Below, piece by piece: positions 5,254 to 10,138 of a DNA stretch of 10,138 nucleotides. Source of the stretch: CAZNVB01 sp964651495 (lineage in GTDB: Bacteria > Acidobacteriota > Aminicenantia > Aminicenantales > UBA8522); NCBI GenBank assembly GCA_964651495.1, contig CAZYWP010000116.1, positions 1 to 10,138 on the forward strand, given 5' to 3'. How positions within the stretch are numbered: the stretch's first letter is position 1; each line of letters begins with the position of its first letter. Both the position numbers and the translations under genes were made by a program. The notes under the pieces were generated by a model that made no database searches, was not told where the DNA came from, and saw only the letters and a list, made by a program, of their open reading frames with translations.

Positions 5254-7625
5254 GCGGCAGCTTGAGCCTGTCCAGGATCGGCCCGAAACGCGGGTCGCGG
5301 GCCAGGGCGGGCACGAGCGCCTCCGTATAGACATGGACAAAGACCGTCAGGGTATCCCGCTCCCGGATCGCCGTTTCTAGCCACTCGAAGGCGCTGTCGA
5401 AATCTCCGAGGGCGGCGAAGCCCCAGGCCAGGCTCAACGGAGAAACCGGGAGTCTCTTCCGGTCTTCGAGCACTTCCGTCAGGGCCTGCTCCGCCCTCTT
5501 GCGGTCTCCCTTTTTGAGATAGCAAAACAGGAGCATTACTTCGCCCCAGCCCGGAAAAATGACGAGAGGACGGCCTTTTTGTAACGTCTCGATGGCTTCG
5601 TCGATTAGACCCTTTCGGTAGTACGCCATCCCGGCGTGGAAATAGGCCAGCCCGAAGTTCGGCTCGATCTGCTGGAGCCTTAAAAACTCCGCCAGGGCTT
5701 CGTCGTTGCGGCCGACGGCCCCATGGAGGCCGATGGACCAGGCATAGAAGAGGGGCATCAGCGGGTCGAGCGTCAGCGCGCGCTTGATCTCCGCCAGGCA
5801 TTCCTCGAACCGCCTTCTCGACATCAGCAGCCAGGCATAATGCCCCCGCGACATCGCATCGCCCGGGTTGAGCGCCAGAACCCGCCCGAAGCTCTTCTCG
5901 GCCGCCGTCCAGTTCCATTCGAACCAGAATTCCAGCACGGCGGCGACGGCGTGGGCCTCGGCCAGGTCCGGGTCCAGGGCTAACGTTTTCTCGAGCGCCG
6001 CCTTGGCTTTCGGGTACATCTCGGCCGGCGGCGCCAGGTTCATAATCCCCAGGGTCGAATAGACGGTGGCGACGCCCGCGTGGGCCAGGGCGAAGTTCGG
6101 GTCCCGGTCGATGGCTTCATGGAAGAAATTCAGGGCTTTCCCGATGGCTTCGGGATTCGGCCGGGCGACGAAGTAGAGCCCCTTCAGGTAGAGGTTATAG
6201 GCTTCCGTATCGGCGGTAGACCGCTTGTGCAGGGCCGTCTTCTCGCCGGCCAGCAGCGTGACCTTCAGGTGCTCCACGATGGCCAGCGAAATTTCGTCCT
6301 GGATATCGAAGACGTCGCGCTCCTCCCGATCGAACCGCTCCGACCAGATGTGGAGCCCCGTCCGGGCGTCGACGAGCTGGGCCGTGACGCGAAGGCGGTT
6401 TCCGGACTTCCTGACGCTCCCCTCGACGATAGCCCGGACGTCGAGCATCTTTCCGATCTCGCGCACGTCGAGCTTCATGCCTTTGAGGGCGAACGCGGAT
6501 GTCCGGGCCACGACCCGGATCCCCTGGAGCCGGGCGAGGGCGTGGATGAGCTCTTCGGCCAACCCCTCGCCGAAATAGTCCTGGTCCTTGGCCGTGCTCA
6601 TGTCGACGAAGGGAAGGACGGCCACGGAAGGGAGGGCGTCCGGGGACGGCGCCGGTTCGGCGGCGGCGCTCGGCCGCCGAACGCTATCACCTTGGAGGAC
6701 CTCCAGCAGGCTTTCGAACTCCGGGAAGCGGTCCGCGGCGCTTTTCCGGAGGCACTTGAGGATGACTTCCTCCAAACCCGCCGGGATATCGGGCCTGAGC
6801 ACGGACGGGTTCGGGGGGGCTTCGTTCAGAATCTCGTTCCGGACGGCCTGCCCATGCTCTCCGACGAACGGGCGCCTGCCGGTCGTCATCTCGAAGAGGG
6901 TGCTGCCGAACGACCAGATATCGGTCCGCCCGTCGGTCTTCTCGCCCCGGACCTGCTCGGGCGACATGTAGGCCGCAGTGCCCAGGACCGTCTGGGGGCG
7001 CGTCAGGTCGGCCCCGCCTTCGAGCGAAGCCAGGCCGAAATCCGTGATGCGGACCTGCCCCTCCCGGTTGAGCATGATGTTGGCCGGCTTGACGTCCCGG
7101 TGGACGACGCCTTTATCGTGCGCGGCTTCGAGGCCCTCGCAGACCTGGACGGCGATGTTGAGCACTTCGATGAGGGGCAGGGGGCCTTCGGCGATCCGGT
7201 CCTTCAGGCTGCGGCCTTCGATGAAGGCCATGGTCAGGAACATCTCCCCCTCGGATTCGTCGACCTCGTAAACCGGGCAGATGTTGGGGTGGTCGAGGAT
7301 GGCGGCCGCCTGGGCTTCGCGCAAAAACCGCTTTTTGGCTTGAGGGTCCCGGCCTATCTTCTCGGGCAGGAACTTGAGCGCGACCGTCCGGCGCAATTTC
7401 GTGTCCTCGGCCCTGAAAACGACGCCCATCCCGCCGTGGCCGACGATGTTCAGGAGCTTATACCTGCCCTCAACGAGATGTCCGGGTTGATGAAGGTCCG
7501 GGGGGCGCGGTTATGGACCGGGTCACGGATAGAGCCCCGTCCTCAGGGAGCTCGATCCTCGTCCCGCATTGGGGGCAGAAATGGCTGTCGGAAGCGGTTT
7601 CGAACCGGCAGTTGGGACATTTCAT
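5249..7625 (-). CDS. Ser/Thr protein kinase with zinc ribbon, TolB-like and TPR domains; frameshifted near the start
   Basis: Restored, this is a 791-residue protein. Residues 1-24 are a zinc ribbon (Cys3, Cys6, Cys17, Cys20), reached from ATG at 7625. The kinase domain follows: glycine loop GHGGMGVV (62-69), Lys84, Glu103, HRDVKPAN from His175, DFG at 195-197 and GTAAYMSPEQ from 215. It is an RD-type Hanks kinase with all catalytic residues. After a Pro/Ala linker comes a TolB-like FlgO-type domain (SVAVLPFVDMS, about 333-460), then TPR repeats to the end. No membrane helix is visible, so it is probably cytoplasmic; it would phosphorylate partners recruited by the TPRs. As sequenced, the zinc-ribbon frame stops at 7470-7472 after 51 residues, and the kinase frame has no start that includes the glycine loop: the first ATG, at 7429, lies inside it. 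Removing one C from the six-C run at 7500-7505 joins both perfectly. It is a sequencing error, a phase-variable tract or a recent mutation. Confidence 0.88.
7500..7505 (-). other. Six-C homopolymer where the kinase frame breaks
   Basis: Minus-strand reading is ACC GCG CCC CCC GGA in the zinc-ribbon frame. With five C instead of six it becomes ACC GCG CCC CCG GAC and continues as PDLHQPGHLVEGRYKLLNIV into the kinase. The needed shift is one base forward. Confidence 0.75.
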
Positions 7626-7686
7626 ATTTTAAGAAACTTCTTTTCCGTTCCGCTGGCTAGATGAGCGTTCATGTGCCAATTTTGCT

Positions 7687-7707
7687 TCATCCCATCGTTG
7701 GGGATGA
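7687..7707. promoter_or_regulatory. Palindrome in repeat copy B, overlapping the -10 box
   Basis: The arm TCATCCCA (7687-7694) pairs with TG-GGATGA (7699-7707, one bulged G) around loop TCGT. It covers the predicted -10 box and transcription start, where a repressor or activator site could sit. Confidence 0.5.
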
Positions 7708-7733
7708 TAAATTGCAGCGTGATCGAATGTCAA
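7704..7733 (-). promoter_or_regulatory. Candidate promoter for the Ser/Thr kinase within repeat B
   Basis: The minus strand has a perfect -35 box TTGACA (7728-7733), an 18-base spacer and TATCAT (7704-7709, five of six to the -10 consensus). Transcription would start near 7697 with a leader of about 70 bases. The same spacing is kept in copy A, with GATCAT. Confidence 0.55.
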
Positions 7734-7776
7734 GTTGAGCTCAATATAATGGAAGGCGGACCAGGAAGCCGGTTCC

Positions 7777-8487
7777 CTAAAAAGTGATCCTGAACTCAGT
7801 CCCTGCCTTCCGATCGACCTCCATCTTCCCGTCGAGCTGCCGGACCAGGTCCGTCACGACCTGAAGCCCGAAACGTTCCGAGCGCTGGACATCGATACTT
7901 TCAGGAAGGCCGATCCCGTCATCGCTGACGAGCAGGGAATGGCGGCCGCCCGGCTGCCGTTTCATCTCGACCCGGATGGTTCCGTTGCGTCCTGGGGGAA
8001 AGGCGTATTTAAGCGCATTGACCACCAGCTCGTTGATGATCAGCCCGCAGGGGATCGCCTGCTTGGCCCGCAGGCGGATGCCCCGGGAGCTGACTTCCAG
8101 GTGGACGGCGGCGGGGTCCGCGCCGAACAGGTGAAAGACTTGGTCGACCAGAAGACGGATATAGTCCCCGAAGTCGATTGTGGTCAGGTCCGGGGATTGA
8201 TACAGTTTTTCGTGGATCAGGGCGATCGACCGGATACGGCTCTGGCTGGCTTTGAGGATTTCGTTCAGCCGCTCGTCCCCGACCGAGGCGGCCTGGAGGC
8301 GGAGGAGGCTGGAGATGATCTGGATGTTGTTCTTGATGCGGTGGTGGATCTCCTTCAGGAGGATCTCTTTTTCCCGCAGGTCCGCTTTGAGCTTCTTGAT
8401 TTCCGCCGCTTCTTTCGTGGGCCTGTCCGGGGCGGCCCGCCGTGCGGTCTTCGGCCCACTGGCTTGCTGACGCTTTTTTTCAGTCAT
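7777..8487 (-). CDS. Cytoplasmic histidine kinase, HisKA_2/HWE-like, without sensor domain
   Basis: A 236-residue protein. Residues 1-25 are a basic, Ala/Lys-rich tail and 26-46 a likely coiled coil. The dimerisation helix carries EIHHRIKNNIQIISSLLRLQ from 46, with phosphoacceptor probably His49 of the HRxxN motif. The ATPase follows: N-box INELVVNALKYAFP (151-164), G1 DDGIGLP (189-195), FGLQVVTDLVRQLDG (206-220) and G2 GTEFRITF (229-236). There is no PAS, GAF or membrane segment and no response regulator in the window, so the signal must come from a partner protein. Start at 8487 was chosen because GGAGG lies seven bases upstream and the ATG overlaps the oxidoreductase stop by eight bases; the longer frame from 8613 begins with non-conserved residues read from the neighbour's gene. 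It is probably translated by coupling to that gene. Part of its 3' end is duplicated at 5176-5253. Confidence 0.88.
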   Translation of the reverse strand: MTEKKRQQASGPKTARRAAPDRPTKEAAEIKKLKADLREKEILLKEIHHRIKNNIQIISSLLRLQAASVGDERLNEILKASQSRIRSIALIHEKLYQSPDLTTIDFGDYIRLLVDQVFHLFGADPAAVHLEVSSRGIRLRAKQAIPCGLIINELVVNALKYAFPPGRNGTIRVEMKRQPGGRHSLLVSDDGIGLPESIDVQRSERFGLQVVTDLVRQLDGKMEVDRKAGTEFRITF

Positions 8488-9706
8488 CCTTTTTCCTCCC
8501 GCCGGGGAAGTGGACGTAGCCGTGGAGGTCGATCGGCCGTCCGGATTTTCCCCAGGAGACGCCCAGTTCAGAGGGCAGGCAATTCCGTTCGTAGCAGTCT
8601 CTGAGGGCCTCATCCAGCCCCCGGACTTGGATCGACCGCCGGCCCGGCTCTCCGCGGACTTCCAGCAGCGACGCCGGGAATTCCTGGATCTCCGGCATTG
8701 AATCCTGCGCTCCGTTGATACAGAGAGTCTGGCTCATGGCCGCCTCGAGGCCGCAGGCCGGGAGCCGGCGGCTTTGGACACAGGCGATGGCAGAACTCAT
8801 CTTCCGCAGCGGCTCAACGTCCGGGCAGCCGTAATTCTTAGCTCGGCCGCCGATGGATGCGGTGATGTCAGTCCCCCTCCCGGCCGCGCTGACCGTGCCG
8901 CCCTCAAACTCGCAGGAAAAGACCGGCCCCGTATCCACGGCCGCGGAATGCGAGGCATAAAACAGGATCTCCGTTCCTTCGGCTGTGAGACAGCGGATTA
9001 CGGCCGTATCAAAGTTTTCGATGCCGTAGGCACGGTAGAGCTCGGCTTCGACACGGAGGGGAACGGCGCTCGTCTCCCGCGTCCGGCCGAGGATGTAAAA
9101 CATGTTGTGCAGGTCGTGGGCCATGGCGTTGTTGGCCGGGCTGTCCAGGATCCAGCTGTCCTGCCCGTCTTTCTGCCTTCCCGCCCAATCGTTTCGCCGG
9201 TAATAGACTTCATCCCGGGGCCACAGATAGAGACATTTCAGCCGCCGCGGGTTTCCCAACAGGCCGTGCCTGATATCTTTTTTGAGGCTCTGGATGGCGG
9301 CGCTGAAGGACCACTGGTAGCCGACGGCCACCCATTGCCCTGTCAGGTCCCGCGCCTCGATCATCGCCCGGACTTCCTGGATGGTGGCGGCCGGCGGCTT
9401 CTCGCAGAGAATATCGCTCCCCCGGGCGAGGGCGGCGATGGTCTGTTCGCAGTGATAATGGATGGGCGAGGAGATGATGGCCAGTTCGGCCTGGGAACGG
9501 GCGTAAAATTCCTCCAGCGAGCCGAAGACCGGTATGTTCAAAGCCCGGAGCTCATCGAGCCGGGAACACCTGTCCGGATAGGGATCGACCGTCCCCTCCA
9601 GGCGGAACGCGTCGCTCTGCCTGTCTCTGAGCAGGGCCTCGAGATAGACTGAACCCATCCCGCTGATTCCGACCAAGACGATGGAGACCGGATTGCTCAT
9701 GGGCAT
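8480..9706 (-). CDS. Gfo/Idh/MocA-family NAD(P)-dependent oxidoreductase
   Basis: A 408-residue protein. The N-terminal Rossmann fold shows SIVLVGISGMGSVYLEALL (8-26), with nucleotide-binding glycines at 13-18, and a second strand ending in VDPYPDR. The family's EKP motif is at 102-104 (ILCEKPPAAT), its Lys103 being the usual catalytic lysine. AHDLHNMFYILG (196-207) fits the substrate-side His/Asp site. The rest is the beta-sheet substrate domain. Such enzymes oxidise or reduce sugars and sugar derivatives; the exact substrate is unknown. It starts 13 bases after the alpha-mannosidase stop, so the two likely share a transcript and a glycan-breakdown role. ATG at 9706 or 9700 is possible; a TTG at 9709 is also in frame. 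No strong ribosome site separates them. The final codons overlap the histidine kinase start. Confidence 0.9.
   Translation of the reverse strand: MPMSNPVSIVLVGISGMGSVYLEALLRDRQSDAFRLEGTVDPYPDRCSRLDELRALNIPVFGSLEEFYARSQAELAIISSPIHYHCEQTIAALARGSDILCEKPPAATIQEVRAMIEARDLTGQWVAVGYQWSFSAAIQSLKKDIRHGLLGNPRRLKCLYLWPRDEVYYRRNDWAGRQKDGQDSWILDSPANNAMAHDLHNMFYILGRTRETSAVPLRVEAELYRAYGIENFDTAVIRCLTAEGTEILFYASHSAAVDTGPVFSCEFEGGTVSAAGRGTDITASIGGRAKNYGCPDVEPLRKMSSAIACVQSRRLPACGLEAAMSQTLCINGAQDSMPEIQEFPASLLEVRGEPGRRSIQVRGLDEALRDCYERNCLPSELGVSWGKSGRPIDLHGYVHFPGGRKKDD
8495..8499 (-). promoter_or_regulatory. Ribosome binding site for the histidine kinase, inside the upstream gene
   Basis: GGAGG lies seven bases before ATG at 8487, within the last codons of the oxidoreductase. 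It decides the start and supports coupled translation. Confidence 0.65.
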
Positions 9707-9719
9707 CAATAATTGGAAT

Positions 9720-10138
9720 TCATCGTCCTTTTTTGAGCGGCCTTTCCAGGAGGTCGGCCTCGACGAAGTGGCGGGTTTTCGGGTTGAAGCGGAATGTCCG
9801 GATCTCGAACGGGGAGAGCGTGATTTGCCTCCTGGCCGGAGCCCAGGGCAGGGACAGCATGACGGTCCGCCTTTCTCCCGTCGGCTCGAAGAGACGGATG
9901 ATAAGGTCCTTTCCGTCTTCGGCCTTTTTCAGGGCGCTGACCTGGACGATGTCATCGCTCAGCACGATAAAGGGGCTGGGCCTCTTTCCCCGGCCGGCGG
10001 GGAAATAGGCGAGGATAAATGGCTTTTCATTCTTGACCAGCGCTTCCCGGTCGATGGACTTAAGGCGCCGGGCTCCGCGGCCGCCGTTGACCCAGAAGCG
10101 GAACAGCCTCTCGCCCTGGTCGATACGGGGAATGTGGC
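9720..10138 (-). CDS. GH38-type alpha-mannosidase, C-terminal part (5' end outside window)
   Basis: The frame enters from the right edge (first full codon at 10136) and gives 138 residues to TGA at 9720-9722. Visible parts are RIDQGERLFRFWVNGG near the start, FILAYFPAGRGK, then VQVSALKKAEDGKDLIIRLF with EPTGERR, and a final beta sandwich (ITLSPFEIRTFRFN). The stretch SALKKAEDG...LIIRLFEPTG is typical of the C-terminal domain of family 38 glycoside hydrolases, which cut alpha-mannose from glycans. The catalytic domain is upstream and not seen. The ATG at 9965 is internal. Followed closely by the sugar oxidoreductase, it points to a glycan-use operon running leftward. Confidence 0.78.
   Translation of the reverse strand, partial: HIPRIDQGERLFRFWVNGGRGARRLKSIDREALVKNEKPFILAYFPAGRGKRPSPFIVLSDDIVQVSALKKAEDGKDLIIRLFEPTGERRTVMLSLPWAPARRQITLSPFEIRTFRFNPKTRHFVEADLLERPLKKGR

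Larger units (their letters stand above)
7630..7737 (-). repeat. 108-bp dispersed repeat, copy B, in front of the Ser/Thr kinase
   Basis: Partner of 4212-4319 (75 percent, ungapped). Here the repeat fills most of the 151-base gap between the histidine kinase stop and the Ser/Thr kinase start, ending four bases before the ATG at 7625. It therefore forms the kinase's whole promoter and leader region. No good ribosome site lies between repeat and start codon. Confidence 0.75.

Noticed and set aside
5145..5918. Open frame of 257 residues on the minus strand
   Set aside because: Alternative frame of the kinase TPR region; Arg/Gly/Pro rich and without motifs. Only its tail region touches the histidine-kinase scrap, in a different frame.
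6080..7660. Open frame of 526 residues on the plus strand
   Set aside because: It is antisense to the Ser/Thr kinase, whose motifs are unmistakable; long mirror frames are expected in GC-rich coding DNA.
8774..9652. Open frame of 292 residues on the plus strand
   Set aside because: Antisense to the oxidoreductase, with no recognisable motif.

Overview
The window looks like bacterial chromosome from a GC-rich, Gram-negative-type lineage. A protein kinase with an N-terminal zinc ribbon and a TolB-like plus TPR tail, an M48 protease, a sensor-less histidine kinase and glycan genes together suggest an Acidobacteriota or Candidatus Aminicenantes-like organism. That placement is inferred from gene architecture recalled from memory; no marker gene is present.

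Layout. Positions 1-302 (+) hold the 3' end of an M48-type metalloprotease. Facing it is a secreted protein (483-1265, -) with a tandem repeat and an NlpE-like end, behind a near-consensus promoter. Next comes an MsbA-type ABC exporter (1387-3378, -) with its own promoter and a strange 50-residue insert in the ATPase domain that encodes a DNA hairpin. Positions 3400-4320 are a gene graveyard: an unassigned small frame, the C-terminal half of a BAAT-type alpha/beta hydrolase (+), and a stop-containing scrap of an F420/NADP-type reductase (-), which ends at a 108-bp repeat.

Positions 4481-7625 (-) hold signalling genes: an ECF-type sigma factor and, upstream of it on the same strand, a large Ser/Thr kinase-TolB-TPR protein. 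The kinase frame is broken near its start by what looks like one extra base in a run of six C. A second copy of the 108-bp repeat (7630-7737) sits directly in front of this kinase. The repeat carries a conserved TTGACA box and a palindrome with a compensatory base change, so it may be a duplicated promoter/operator or a small mobile element. A 78-bp scrap matching the 3' end of the neighbouring histidine kinase gene is stuck to the 3' end of the Ser/Thr kinase gene.

Positions 7777-10138 (-) look like one operon: the end of a GH38-type alpha-mannosidase, a Gfo/Idh/MocA oxidoreductase 13 bases later, and a HisKA_2-type histidine kinase whose start overlaps the oxidoreductase stop by 8 bases. 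Sugar processing and a cytoplasmic sensor kinase thus appear translationally linked. No rRNA, tRNA, CRISPR array or recognisable transposase gene was seen.
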